Shown: positions 10,873 through 20,904 of the stretch, in pieces
Position numbering within the stretch: the first letter of the stretch is position 1
Layout: the number at the start of each line of letters is the position of its first letter
Assembly: GCA_902590625.1 (NCBI GenBank)
Contig: CACIXL010000002.1
Span: forward strand, 1-64,000
Reading direction: 5' to 3'
Source: an uncultured Pelagibacteraceae bacterium
Lineage (GTDB): Bacteria > Pseudomonadota > Alphaproteobacteria > Pelagibacterales > Pelagibacteraceae
DNA length: 64,000 nucleotides
Made by a program: the position numbers and the translations under genes
Notes under the pieces: model-generated
The model's database searches: none
Seen by the model: only the letters and a program-made list of their open reading frames with translations
What the model was told of the DNA's origin: nothing

Positions 10873-11337
10873 TCAAGTATTTTCTTTAGTTAAATAGTCT
10901 AAGGCTCCTTGAAGTATAAATTGTGCAGAATTCTCATCTAATTTGCTTATCTTTTTGGACGTGTTTGATGCTAAATCATTGGATAAATTAAACGCCCCCT
11001 GACTTGATAATCTCTCATCCCATAAAGTGACATTTTCAGTAACATCTTTTGATAGATTAATAGCTAAATCTTTAGCTGATTGTGACGATTGACTGGAAGA
11101 TCCATCCATATTAATTGGATTCCCAACTACAATGCCTTTAATCTGATTTTCATTGAAAATCTTTATTATTTCTTTAAGAAACTCAGAATATTTATTTTTA
11201 ATTAAAGTCGTATATGGAGTGGCAATAATTTTATTTTCATCAGAAATGGCTACACCAATACGTTTTCTACCGGGGTCAATTCCCATTAACCTGGACTTTT
11301 TATCGAGTTTTTTCTTAAATTCTTTAATATCAAGCAT
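10873..11337 (-). CDS. ruvX: RuvX/YqgF RNase H-like putative Holliday junction resolvase
   Basis: MGIDPGRKRIGVAISD; VVGNPINMDGSSS; WDERLSS. Confidence 0.93.
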   Translation of the reverse strand: MLDIKEFKKKLDKKSRLMGIDPGRKRIGVAISDENKIIATPYTTLIKNKYSEFLKEIIKIFNENQIKGIVVGNPINMDGSSSQSSQSAKDLAINLSKDVTENVTLWDERLSSQGAFNLSNDLASNTSKKISKLDENSAQFILQGALDYLTKENT

Positions 11338-11388
11338 GAAATTTACCTAATTTGTGATAAAACACATTTAAATTAACTTATTTCACAA

Positions 11389-11676
11389 ATGTCCCTAGAT
11401 AAAGAAAAAATTAAACACGTTGCAAAATTAGCTCGAATTTCGGTTGATGACGCTAAAGTGGAGAGCTTAACAAAAGATTTAAACTCTATTTTTAAGTTTA
11501 TAGAGCAATTAAATGAACTAAATACAGACAAAGTCGAACCATTAACTTCTATACTTAATCAATCATTAAGATCGAGAAAAGACGAAATTAGTGATGGTAA
11601 GATAAGAGAGAAAGTTTTGAAAAATTCACCTAAAGAAAATGAAGAATTTTTTGTAGTTCCAAAGGTGGTGGAGTAA
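11389..11676 (+). CDS. gatC: Asp-tRNA(Asn)/Glu-tRNA(Gln) amidotransferase subunit C
   Basis: Size, [12 protein letters not shown] start, operon with gatAB. Confidence 0.93.
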   Translation: MSLDKEKIKHVAKLARISVDDAKVESLTKDLNSIFKFIEQLNELNTDKVEPLTSILNQSLRSRKDEISDGKIREKVLKNSPKENEEFFVVPKVVE

Positions 11677-13133
11677 TGGCTGATATTACAAATCAAAGTC
11701 TTAATGAAATTATAGAAAACATAAAAACGAAAAAAGTCTCCTCTACAGATTTAACCAAAGCATATATAAAAAACATTGAAAGCGCAAAAAAGTTAAATGC
11801 ATTTGTTACTACAACATTTGATCAAGCTTTGGATAAAGCTAAACAATTCGATAATAAACCAAATTTTAATCAATTGCTGCCAGGAATACCTTTAGCTGTA
11901 AAAGATTTATTTTGTACAGAAAATACAAAAACAACTGCTGGAAGCAACATTTTAAATAATTTTATTCCATCTTATGAGTCAACTGTCACAAAAAATTTAT
12001 GGAACAATGGGTCTTTTCTTTTAGGAAAATTAAATTGTGATGAATTTGCGATGGGCTCTTCTAACGAGACAAGCCATTATGGAAATGTAATTAATCCTGT
12101 TGGAGATCAATTAGTACCCGGAGGCTCATCTGGAGGATCCTCATCTGCTTTAGCCGCAGACTTAACTCCAGCTACAATTGGAACAGACACAGGTGGATCA
12201 ATTAGGCAACCAGCTTCATTCACAGGTACCGTAGGTTTAAAACCAACTTATGGTTTATGTTCTAGATGGGGTATCGTAGCTTTTGCATCTTCTTTAGATC
12301 AAGCTGGCCCAATGACAAAAACAATAAAAGATTGTGCAATCATGCTGGAGTCAATGTCTGGATTTGATGAGAAAGACTCTACTTCAATAAATAAAAAGAA
12401 AGAACAATATTCAAAAAATTTAAAAGATAATATTAAAGGTTTAAAAATTGGAATTCCAAAAGAATATCGTGTTGATAATATGCCAAAGGAGGTTGATGAA
12501 CTTTGGGAAAAAGGAAAAAAGATATTAAAAGATCTTGGTGCACAATTAATTGATATTTCATTGCCTCATACAAAATATGCTTTACCAACTTATTATATAG
12601 TTGCTCCGGCTGAAGCTTCATCTAATTTAGCAAGATATGATGGAGTTAGATACGGTTATAGATCAAAGCAAGGAAAAGATTTAATCGAGATGTATGAAAA
12701 AACACGTTCCGAAGGTTTTGGAGATGAAGTAAAACGTAGAATACTGATTGGCACTTATGTTCTCTCATCAGGTTATTATGATGCTTATTATCTTAAAGCA
12801 CAAAAAGTGAGACAACTAATAAAAAAAGATTTTGATGATAGTTTTACAAAAATAGATGCAATTCTAACGCCATCAACTCCAAGTTCTGCATTTAAAATAG
12901 GGGAAAAAACAAATGATCCCGTTTCTATGTATTTGAATGATATTTTTACTGTACCTGTGAATTTAGCTGGTCTACCAGCTTTATCAATGCCTGCAGGTGT
13001 TGATAAGCAAGGTTATCCTTTAGGTTTGCAACTTATTGGTAAAGCATTAGACGAGCAAAAAATTCTTAATATTGGTTACGCATTTGAAAAAAATTGTGGT
13101 TTTAAAAATGAAATTAAAAAGTGGTGGTCATGA
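11676..13133 (+). CDS. gatA: Asp-tRNA(Asn)/Glu-tRNA(Gln) amidotransferase subunit A
   Basis: Amidase signature [32 protein letters not shown]. Confidence 0.97.
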   Translation: MADITNQSLNEIIENIKTKKVSSTDLTKAYIKNIESAKKLNAFVTTTFDQALDKAKQFDNKPNFNQLLPGIPLAVKDLFCTENTKTTAGSNILNNFIPSYESTVTKNLWNNGSFLLGKLNCDEFAMGSSNETSHYGNVINPVGDQLVPGGSSGGSSSALAADLTPATIGTDTGGSIRQPASFTGTVGLKPTYGLCSRWGIVAFASSLDQAGPMTKTIKDCAIMLESMSGFDEKDSTSINKKKEQYSKNLKDNIKGLKIGIPKEYRVDNMPKEVDELWEKGKKILKDLGAQLIDISLPHTKYALPTYYIVAPAEASSNLARYDGVRYGYRSKQGKDLIEMYEKTRSEGFGDEVKRRILIGTYVLSSGYYDAYYLKAQKVRQLIKKDFDDSFTKIDAILTPSTPSSAFKIGEKTNDPVSMYLNDIFTVPVNLAGLPALSMPAGVDKQGYPLGLQLIGKALDEQKILNIGYAFEKNCGFKNEIKKWWS

Positions 13134-14599
13134 GCAAAGAAAAATTTGATTATTTTATTAATGGAGAAAAAGGGAAATATGAAGTTGTGATAGGTCTTGA
13201 GGTTCATGCTCAAGTTTTATCTAAATCTAAACTTTTTTCTGGTTCATCAACTAAATTTGGCGCTGATCCTAATAACCAGGTAAGTTTGATCGACTCTGCT
13301 TTTCCTGGAATGTTACCGGTCATTAATGAAGAATGTGTTAAGCAAGCAGTAAGAACTGGCCTTGGTTTAAATGCTAAAATAAATAATTACTCGGTTTTTG
13401 ATAGGAAAAATTATTTCTATGCAGATTTACCTCAAGGTTATCAAATATCTCAATATAAGAACCCCATCGTAGGAGAAGGTAAAGTTTTATTAGATATGCC
13501 TTATGGATCAAAAGAGATTGGTATAGAAAGACTTCATCTCGAGCAAGATGCAGGTAAAAGTATTCATGATATGGATCCATCTAATACTTATGTTGATTTA
13601 AATCGTTCAGGAATAGCTTTAATGGAGATTGTAAGTAAACCAGATCTTAGATCACCAGATGAGGTTAATGCATACATTAAAAAATTAAGGTCAATAATGA
13701 GATATTTAGGAACCTGTGACGGAAATATGCAAGAAGGATCACTTAGAGCTGATGTTAATGTGTCTGTAAGAAAAGAAGGTGATAAAAATTTTGGAACACG
13801 TTGTGAAATAAAAAATGTAAATTCTATAAAATTTATGCAGATGGCAATAGAGTACGAAGCCGCAAGACAAGTTGAACTGATAGAAAATGGTAAAGCGATA
13901 GATCAAGAAACTAGGCTTTTTGATACTAAAAAAAATGAGACAAGATCAATGAGATCAAAAGAAGATGCTCATGATTACAGATATTTTCCAGATCCTGACC
14001 TTTTACCTTTAAAGTTAGAACAAAAATTAATCGACGACTTAAAAAAAACTCTTCCAGAACTTCCCGATAAGAAAAAAGAAAGATTTATAAAAGAATATGG
14101 ACTAAATGCATATGAAGCAAATGTTCTAGTTTCTGAAAAAGAAATATCTGATTACTACGAAGAAGTTGCAAAATTATCAGATAAAAAACTTGCAGCTACT
14201 TGGATGATGGGGGATTTATTTGCAATGTTAAACGATAAGGGACTTGATATATCAAAATCTCCTATATCAGCAAAGCATTTTGCAGAATTAGTTCAATCAA
14301 TAAAATCTGGAGAAATTTCAGGGAGAATAGCGAAAGAAGTTTTTGAAATAATGCTTGAAACAGGTGACAATCCAAAAAAAATAATTGAGTCAAAAGGCCT
14401 GAAACAGCAGAGCGACCCTAAAGAATTAGAAAAAATGATTGATGAAATTTTAACTAAAAACAAAGATAAAGTTGATCAATATAAATCCGGAAAAGAAAAA
14501 TTATTTGGTTTTTTTGTTGGCCAAGTGATGAAGTCTTCTGGAGGAAAAGCAAATCCCCAATTAACAAACGAGATTCTAAAAAAACTTTTAAAAGGCTAA
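13130..14599 (+). CDS. gatB: Asp-tRNA(Asn)/Glu-tRNA(Gln) amidotransferase subunit B (start at ATG of the ATGA overlap; ORF track begins 13121)
   Basis: [39 protein letters not shown]. Confidence 0.97.
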   Translation: MSKEKFDYFINGEKGKYEVVIGLEVHAQVLSKSKLFSGSSTKFGADPNNQVSLIDSAFPGMLPVINEECVKQAVRTGLGLNAKINNYSVFDRKNYFYADLPQGYQISQYKNPIVGEGKVLLDMPYGSKEIGIERLHLEQDAGKSIHDMDPSNTYVDLNRSGIALMEIVSKPDLRSPDEVNAYIKKLRSIMRYLGTCDGNMQEGSLRADVNVSVRKEGDKNFGTRCEIKNVNSIKFMQMAIEYEAARQVELIENGKAIDQETRLFDTKKNETRSMRSKEDAHDYRYFPDPDLLPLKLEQKLIDDLKKTLPELPDKKKERFIKEYGLNAYEANVLVSEKEISDYYEEVAKLSDKKLAATWMMGDLFAMLNDKGLDISKSPISAKHFAELVQSIKSGEISGRIAKEVFEIMLETGDNPKKIIESKGLKQQSDPKELEKMIDEILTKNKDKVDQYKSGKEKLFGFFVGQVMKSSGGKANPQLTNEILKKLLKG

Positions 14600-14601
14600 T
14601 T

Positions 14602-15255
14602 ATGCCTAAAAAATTAGATTTAACAGATAATCTTGAAAAGTATATTATTGACCATTCTGAAGATTTAACTGACATTCAAAAAGAAATCTTAGATTATAAT
14701 CTTAGTCTTGGTGACCAGAAGAAACTACAAATATCTATTTCACAAGCACAATTTCTTCAAACATTAATTAAAACATCTAATACAAAAAAAGTTTTAGAAA
14801 TTGGAAGCTTTACAGGTTTTAGTGCTTTATCAATGGCTCTATCATTACCTGATGATGGATCTTTAATTAGCTTAGATAAAAACGTTGAATTTAGTAAAAA
14901 AGCAAAATCTTTTTATGATAAGGCTAATGAAAACAAGATAACACAAATTATAAACCCAGCACTTGAGAGTTTGAAAGAATTAGAAAATTCTAAACAAAAA
15001 TTTGATTTGGTTTTTATTGATGCAGATAAAGAAAATTATATAAATTATTATGAAAAAAGTATTAAATTGATTGATAAAAATGGACTGATTATAATTGATA
15101 ATGTTTTATGGCATGGTGAAGTAGCTGATAAATTAAAAAATGACAAATTCACCAATATTATTAGAGAATTTAACAAACATGTGAAAGAAGATAATAGAGT
15201 GGTAAAAAATATCATTCCCATTGGTGATGGGTTAACAATTTGTATTAAAAATTAA
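14602..15255 (+). CDS. SAM-dependent O-methyltransferase (class I, CCoAOMT-like)
   Basis: VLEIGSFTGFSALSMALSLP; FDLVFIDADKENYINYYE; LIIIDNVLWHGEV. Confidence 0.9.
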   Translation: MPKKLDLTDNLEKYIIDHSEDLTDIQKEILDYNLSLGDQKKLQISISQAQFLQTLIKTSNTKKVLEIGSFTGFSALSMALSLPDDGSLISLDKNVEFSKKAKSFYDKANENKITQIINPALESLKELENSKQKFDLVFIDADKENYINYYEKSIKLIDKNGLIIIDNVLWHGEVADKLKNDKFTNIIREFNKHVKEDNRVVKNIIPIGDGLTICIKN

Positions 15256-16160
15256 TGTTTACTATTTTTGGATTTTATAAGTTTAAGAATAGTAATTTTT
15301 TAAGGAAAAATAAAGAGTTTCTGCAAAGAGAAATATTAAAAAATAACATAAAGGGTACAATTATTCTTTCTCAAGAAGGAATTAATGGAACAATTGCTGG
15401 TAAGAAGAGAAATATTAGCATGATAATAAAATCTTTAAAAAAAGTATTTAAGTTTAAAGATTTTGACAGCAAAAATACATCACAATGTGAATTTCAACCA
15501 TTTCATAAGGGAAAAATTAAGATTAAAAAAGAAGTAGTTCCATTAGGTATAAAGGTAAATAAAAAAAATAAAAAACTGAATAAATATGTTTCAAATAAAT
15601 CTTGGAATAAATTAATTTCAAATAAAGAAACTTTAGTTATAGATGCACGCAAACCTTTTGAACATAGTGTGGGAACTTTTAAGAATGCAATTAATCCTAA
15701 AATACAAAACTTTAGAGATTTTCCAAAATTTTTGAAAAAAATTGAAAAAACAAAGCCTGTCGCTATGTTTTGTACTGGAGGTATTAGATGTGAAAAAGCC
15801 TCAATTTTTTTAAAAAACAAGGGATTTAAAAATGTATTTCAATTAAAGGGTGGAATACTTAATTATCTAAATAAAACTAAAAAAAAAGATAGTTTATGGA
15901 AAGGTGAATGTTTTGTGTTTGATAATAGAATTTCTTTAAAGCATAAACTTAAACAAGGATCTTTCTCAATGTGCAGCGGATGCCGGACTCCACTTTCTGT
16001 TCAAGACAAAAAATCAAATAAATATGAGGAGGGAGTTTCCTGTTCAAGATGTTATGACACACTAACTAGCACACAAAAATCTAGATTTCGAATGAGACAA
16101 AGTCAGATTAATGTTGCTAAAAAGTCTGGAAAAAAGCATAAGTTCCAAAAGGAATATTAA
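15255..16160 (+). CDS. trhO: rhodanese-domain tRNA U34 hydroxylase (TrhO/YceA family)
   Basis: GTIILSQEGINGTIAG; rhodanese loop MFCTGGIRCEKAS; C-terminal Cys cluster CSGCRTPLS...CSRCYD. Confidence 0.9.
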   Translation: MFTIFGFYKFKNSNFLRKNKEFLQREILKNNIKGTIILSQEGINGTIAGKKRNISMIIKSLKKVFKFKDFDSKNTSQCEFQPFHKGKIKIKKEVVPLGIKVNKKNKKLNKYVSNKSWNKLISNKETLVIDARKPFEHSVGTFKNAINPKIQNFRDFPKFLKKIEKTKPVAMFCTGGIRCEKASIFLKNKGFKNVFQLKGGILNYLNKTKKKDSLWKGECFVFDNRISLKHKLKQGSFSMCSGCRTPLSVQDKKSNKYEEGVSCSRCYDTLTSTQKSRFRMRQSQINVAKKSGKKHKFQKEY

Positions 16161-16164
16161 TTAT

Positions 16165-17526
16165 ATGGATTTAACAAAAGGTTCTATTTGGCAATTATTG
16201 AGACAAGTTACCATACCAGCTAGCACCGGATCTCTTTTTCAAACATTTTACAATCTTGTTGATACTTATTTTGCTGGTAGAATTTCACCAGAGGCTCTAG
16301 CAGCGATAGCAAAATCTTGGCCAATATATTTTATTGCAATTGCAGTAGCTGTTGGTATTGGAGCTGGTACCACAGCGCTTATTAGTAATGCTATTGGAGC
16401 AAAAGAAGATAGAAAAGCATCAATGTATGTTGCTCAGTCAATTGTTTTAGCAATTGCAATTTCTATTTTTGTAACTCTTTTTGGATTAAATTTTTCAGAT
16501 GAACTTTTAAGAATAATGGGATCAACTGAAGAAAGTATAATTTTAACACAAGAGTATTTAGATATAATATTTTTTGGTGCTATAATTGTTTTAGTGCAGT
16601 TATCTTTGAACGGGACACTTAATGCGCAAGGCGATACAAAAAGTTATAGAAACGTACTTATATTCACCTTCTTTCTAAATATTTTTTTAAATCCATTATT
16701 TATTTTTGGATATGGATTTATACCTGCATTTGGAATAGCTGGTTTAGCTATAGCAACAATAGTATCTCAATGTGTAGGTTTAATTTATTTAGCTAATAAA
16801 GTTTATAGCTGTAAATTGAAAAAATATTTAATGATTGAATGTTTTAAACCTAAGATGGATTACTTAAGTACTTTATTTAAACAGTCAGTTCCTATTATGT
16901 TTACTATGTTAATGATTATGTTTGGAGTGTTTAATATTTTCTACTTCGTTGGTCAATTTGGTGAACTAGCAACTGCAGGTTACGGTACAGCAGTAAGAAT
17001 TGAACAAGTTTTACTTCTTCCTGTAATTGGTTTGAACACTGCGGTTTTATCTATAGCTGGTCAAAATTTTGGAGCTAAAATGCATTTTAGAGTTAAGGAA
17101 GTATATGCAAAAGCTTTGATGTTTGGGTCTGGATTCATGGTTTTGGCTGGTATTTTTGTCTTTCTAACATCTGAAATAATTATTTCTTTTTTTACGAGTG
17201 ACTCTCAAGTCATTCAAAGTGGGGCACTATATTTACAGGTTGCAGCTTTAATTGGTCCAGTTTACCCAGTATTTTTTATAACTTCAGCTTTATTTCAAGC
17301 ACTCAAAAAACCAATTTACAGTTTGTATATGACAATACTAAGACTTACAGTGATACCATTCTCTTCTCTTTGGTACGTGATAAATATAAGAAACGGTGAA
17401 TACCAAGATATATTCTATACAATCTTAGTTACAAATTGGATGATGGGCTTAGTTGTATTAACGTTTGTTCCATTTTTTTTAAAAAATAAATTTAGAATGA
17501 CCTTTAAAAAATTATTTGTATTTTAA
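16165..17526 (+). CDS. MATE family efflux transporter (start at MDLTKGS; ORF track begins 16111)
   Basis: 12-TM hydrophobic pattern, YNLVDTYFAGRISPEALAA MATE motif. Confidence 0.9.
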   Translation: MDLTKGSIWQLLRQVTIPASTGSLFQTFYNLVDTYFAGRISPEALAAIAKSWPIYFIAIAVAVGIGAGTTALISNAIGAKEDRKASMYVAQSIVLAIAISIFVTLFGLNFSDELLRIMGSTEESIILTQEYLDIIFFGAIIVLVQLSLNGTLNAQGDTKSYRNVLIFTFFLNIFLNPLFIFGYGFIPAFGIAGLAIATIVSQCVGLIYLANKVYSCKLKKYLMIECFKPKMDYLSTLFKQSVPIMFTMLMIMFGVFNIFYFVGQFGELATAGYGTAVRIEQVLLLPVIGLNTAVLSIAGQNFGAKMHFRVKEVYAKALMFGSGFMVLAGIFVFLTSEIIISFFTSDSQVIQSGALYLQVAALIGPVYPVFFITSALFQALKKPIYSLYMTILRLTVIPFSSLWYVINIRNGEYQDIFYTILVTNWMMGLVVLTFVPFFLKNKFRMTFKKLFVF

Positions 17527-18246
17527 TTTATTTTCTAATTTTCTGACAAAGTATGAAACAACTAGAATTAGCACTAAATATTCCAATATTAAAAAAGTAT
17601 AAATTTCCAGAGGTCTATAAGTTGTCGTAACAAGCTCATTTGCTTTTCTTGTTAAATCACCAATACCAATAATAGACACTAGTGAAGACATTTTTAAGAC
17701 ATATACAAATTGATTTCCCATTGCTGGTAGTACTACTTTAATTGCTTGGGGCAAGATTACAAATCTCATCTTTCTCCAGAAATCCATTCCTAAAGACTCG
17801 GATACCTCATGTTGGCCCTTAGATATTGAATTTATCCCCGCTCTAAAAATTTCTGCTTGAAAAGCACTTTCACTTATAGTCAAAGCGATTATACCTGAAA
17901 CAAATGGAGAGAAGCTCACACCCATCATTATTGGTAGGCCATAATAAATCCAAAGAATTAAAACTAATAATGGAATAGCTCTTACAATTTCTACATACGT
18001 TATATTAAAATAACTTAGAAATTTATTATTTGACAGAGAAGGAAGAGCTACGATCAAACCAATTATCATCGCTAGAATGATTGACACAACAGAAATATAA
18101 ATAGTTGTAGTAATACCACTTATTAAAAATTTTAGATTAGTTAATCCATCTATATTTTCAGGACTTAAGATATACCAGCCCCATTCGTAATTTGAGCTAC
18201 AACCTTGTAGTAAAAATAATAGAGCAATTATTTTTAAAAATTTCAC
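17512..18246 (-). CDS. polar amino-acid-type ABC transporter permease with lipobox-like N-terminus
   Basis: TM permease with EAA loop SLGMDFWRKMRFVILPQAIKVVLPA; N-terminus MKFLKIIALLFLLQGCSS. Confidence 0.88.
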   Translation of the reverse strand: MKFLKIIALLFLLQGCSSNYEWGWYILSPENIDGLTNLKFLISGITTTIYISVVSIILAMIIGLIVALPSLSNNKFLSYFNITYVEIVRAIPLLVLILWIYYGLPIMMGVSFSPFVSGIIALTISESAFQAEIFRAGINSISKGQHEVSESLGMDFWRKMRFVILPQAIKVVLPAMGNQFVYVLKMSSLVSIIGIGDLTRKANELVTTTYRPLEIYTFLILEYLVLILVVSYFVRKLENKLKYK

Positions 18247-18287
18247 TAATTGACTATATTTGTTAATTGAGGGTATTGAAACTTAAA

Positions 18288-19058
18288 TTATAAGCTCTTT
18301 AAGTTATACTTAGTTAGTAATCGTTTGAAAAATCCTGAAGATTGTTTTTTCTTTATCCAATTGCTGACATAATCGTTCCAAACTTTATCACCTTTTGGAA
18401 CCATCATAGCCAAGAACGCTGGATTTTTTTCACCATCTGGTACTATTGCCAATTGAGGATATTTAATTACTAATTTGTTAGCTTCAGTTGAACTTGTAAT
18501 ATTTCCGTCAGCTCTGCCTGCAAGTACTTCTTGAAAGTCCCTAGCAGGTGCTTCTACCGATTGTAATTTTGATTTTGGGAAAAATTCTTTTGCTTTTTCT
18601 TCTTGAGAAGTTCCGAGCGTAGTTGCTATTTTAACATCTTTACTGTTTAAAGAATCCCAAGTTGGAAATTTTTTTAAGTTCTTTTTTAGTACCAAAGGAA
18701 CTGTTCCATATTTGTAATACGTAGCTGTAAAACCTGCTACTTCAGCTCTTTTAGGTGTTTTAGTTACACTAGTAGAAATGTCATATCTGTCAGCAGTTAT
18801 TCCAGCAACAATAGTCTTCCACTCAGCAGGAACAAATTTTACTTTTACTCCTAAATCTTTGGCTAACTCTTTCATCACGTCTATATCAAAACCTTTGTAC
18901 TTGTTTGTAGCAGGGTCTTTCATTGACATTGGATCCCAGTCTCCTGTAGTTCCAACTCTTAACTCGCCACTTTCTTTGATTGAATCTAATTTAGATGCTG
19001 CTTGAGCGCTTGTCGTTATAAGTAATATTAATAATGCTGAAAAAATATTTTTAATCAC
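18288..19058 (-). CDS. amino-acid-type ABC transporter substrate-binding protein
   Basis: Signal peptide; [17 protein letters not shown]...[15 protein letters not shown] (family 3 SBP). Confidence 0.9.
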   Translation of the reverse strand: MIKNIFSALLILLITTSAQAASKLDSIKESGELRVGTTGDWDPMSMKDPATNKYKGFDIDVMKELAKDLGVKVKFVPAEWKTIVAGITADRYDISTSVTKTPKRAEVAGFTATYYKYGTVPLVLKKNLKKFPTWDSLNSKDVKIATTLGTSQEEKAKEFFPKSKLQSVEAPARDFQEVLAGRADGNITSSTEANKLVIKYPQLAIVPDGEKNPAFLAMMVPKGDKVWNDYVSNWIKKKQSSGFFKRLLTKYNLKSL

Positions 19059-19133
19059 ATTTATTTAATAGCTAATCCTCTCCTTTTTTTCGATTTGCAA
19101 TTTGACCCACTTAATTAACTTAAATCATAGGGG

Positions 19134-19163
19134 TTGACTGAAGGGCAGTTTATCAGCTATAAA
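19134..19163 (+). promoter_or_regulatory. sigma70-type promoter for umuDC: TTGACT (19134-19139) - 18 nt - TATAAA (19158-19163)
   Basis: Direct sequence match with consensus-like spacing; abuts the LexA box. Confidence 0.75.
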
Positions 19164-19178
19164 GAACAAAACAAGAAC
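19164..19178 (+). promoter_or_regulatory. LexA (SOS) box GAAC-N7-GAAC
   Basis: GAACAAAACAAGAAC equals alphaproteobacterial LexA operator GTTC-N7-GTTC read on the other strand; 4 nt before umuD ATG. Confidence 0.85.
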
Positions 19179-19182
19179 ATTT

Positions 19183-19575
19183 ATGAAGCTAACGATACCA
19201 TTTTATTTGCATAAAGTAGGGGCCGGCTTCCCATCACCAGCCACCGATTATATTGAAGATGATATAGATTTAAATTCACACTTAATAACGAATGCACCGG
19301 CTACATTTATTATAAGAGTCCAAGGAAAATCTATGACTAACGTCGGTATATACGATGGAGATTTATTAATAGTAGATAAAAGTCTAAACCCAAAAAATTT
19401 TTCCACAGTAATAGCAAATGTTAATGAAGAACTTGTAGTAAAAACTTTAATCAAGAGCAAAGAAACCAACTATCTGACATCTGGGTCTAAAAATAAATCA
19501 GATAGAATTAATTTAACAGATAATCCAGAAATAATAATTTGGGGAGTAGTGACATATGTCATTCATAAACAATAG
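19183..19575 (+). CDS. umuD: UmuD-like S24 peptidase / LexA-type self-cleaving protein
   Basis: GAGFPSPA cleavage site, catalytic Ser in [18 protein letters not shown], Lys in LVVKTL. Confidence 0.93.
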   Translation: MKLTIPFYLHKVGAGFPSPATDYIEDDIDLNSHLITNAPATFIIRVQGKSMTNVGIYDGDLLIVDKSLNPKNFSTVIANVNEELVVKTLIKSKETNYLTSGSKNKSDRINLTDNPEIIIWGVVTYVIHKQ

Positions 19576-20833
19576 TAGAAAAAAAATTGCTCTCGTGGAT
19601 TGTAATTCTTTCTACGTTTCATGTGAGAGATTATTTAATCCTAAAATAAGAAACGTACCCGTCGTTGTACTATCAAATAATGATGGCTGTGTAATATCTA
19701 GATCAACAGAGGCTAAAGCATTAGGAATTAAGATGGGAGAACCATATTTTAAAGTTAAAGAATTAGTTAAAAAAAATAATGTTCAAATATTTTCTTCTAA
19801 CTATTCATTATATGGTGATTTATCTAGGAGAGTAATGCGAGTATTAAAAGGTTTCTCAGATAAAATAGAAATTTATTCAATAGATGAAGCATTTATAGAT
19901 TTATCACACATAAAAGATGAAACAACAGAAGAATATGGAAAAAAAATTAGAGAAAGAGTTCTTAGGTGGACTGGAATTCCAACAAGCGTTGGTATCTCAT
20001 GTACTAAAACTTTAAGCAAAGTTGCAAATCATGTTGCAAAAAAAAATAAAGCTGGTGTAATATTTTTAAAAGAAAATATCGACGAAATTTTAAAAAATTT
20101 TGAAATTTCAGATGTATGGGGAGTTGGTCGACAACTATCAAAACTATATATTAAAAACGGAATAGATAATGCATACAAATTAAAAAATATATCCAACACT
20201 TGGGTAAAAAAAAGTACAAATGTATTAGGTGCTAAAACAGTGATGGAGTTGAGAGGAATACCTTGTATTGATTTAGAAACAGAGGAAACAAAAAGAAAAA
20301 GTTGTTGTGTATCAAGATCTTTTGGAAAAAAAGTTGAAAGTTTAGATAAATTAAAAGAGTCTATAACAACACATTGCTTAAATGCTGCTGAAAAAATTAG
20401 AATGGACAAACAAACTACAAGAGCGGTGACAGTATTTATTAGAACAAGTCCTTTTGATAAAAACAGAAAATATTACTCAAACTCCATAACAATCGAGCTA
20501 CCAGTAGATACTAATAATAGCTTAGAGCTAGTAAAAACTGCTATAAATGGATTGAACAAAATTTATAAATATGGATATTTTTATCAAAAGGCTGGAATTA
20601 TTTTATCAAAATTAAAAAATTCATCAGAAAAAGAATTAAACTTGTTGACGCCCATTTTAGAAAATAAATCAAAAACATTAATGAAAGCAATAGATTTTAC
20701 TAATGCAAAATATGGACGTAATGCAATAAGTGTAGCTCAAGCAGGAATAAATAATGATTGGAAAATGCGTAGAGAACATTCATCAAAAATAGATACAGCA
20801 TCATTTGACTCACTACCTAAGATAAGTATATAA
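19556..20833 (+). CDS. umuC: DNA polymerase V catalytic subunit, Y-family
   Basis: [44 protein letters not shown]. Confidence 0.95.
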   Translation: MSFINNSRKKIALVDCNSFYVSCERLFNPKIRNVPVVVLSNNDGCVISRSTEAKALGIKMGEPYFKVKELVKKNNVQIFSSNYSLYGDLSRRVMRVLKGFSDKIEIYSIDEAFIDLSHIKDETTEEYGKKIRERVLRWTGIPTSVGISCTKTLSKVANHVAKKNKAGVIFLKENIDEILKNFEISDVWGVGRQLSKLYIKNGIDNAYKLKNISNTWVKKSTNVLGAKTVMELRGIPCIDLETEETKRKSCCVSRSFGKKVESLDKLKESITTHCLNAAEKIRMDKQTTRAVTVFIRTSPFDKNRKYYSNSITIELPVDTNNSLELVKTAINGLNKIYKYGYFYQKAGIILSKLKNSSEKELNLLTPILENKSKTLMKAIDFTNAKYGRNAISVAQAGINNDWKMRREHSSKIDTASFDSLPKISI

Positions 20834-20836
20834 AGT

Positions 20837-20903
20837 AAGCACGGGGTGTCTAGAAGACTGAGATTAAACCCGACGAACCTGACCGGTAATTCAGTGAGGG
20901 AAC
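20837..20903 (+). ncRNA. TPP riboswitch (THI element), minimal form
   Basis: ACGGGGTGTC...CTGAGATTAAACCC...GAACCTGACCGGTAAT...GAGGGAACT matches TPP aptamer core; one base before thiV ATG. Confidence 0.93.
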
Positions 20904-20904
20904 T

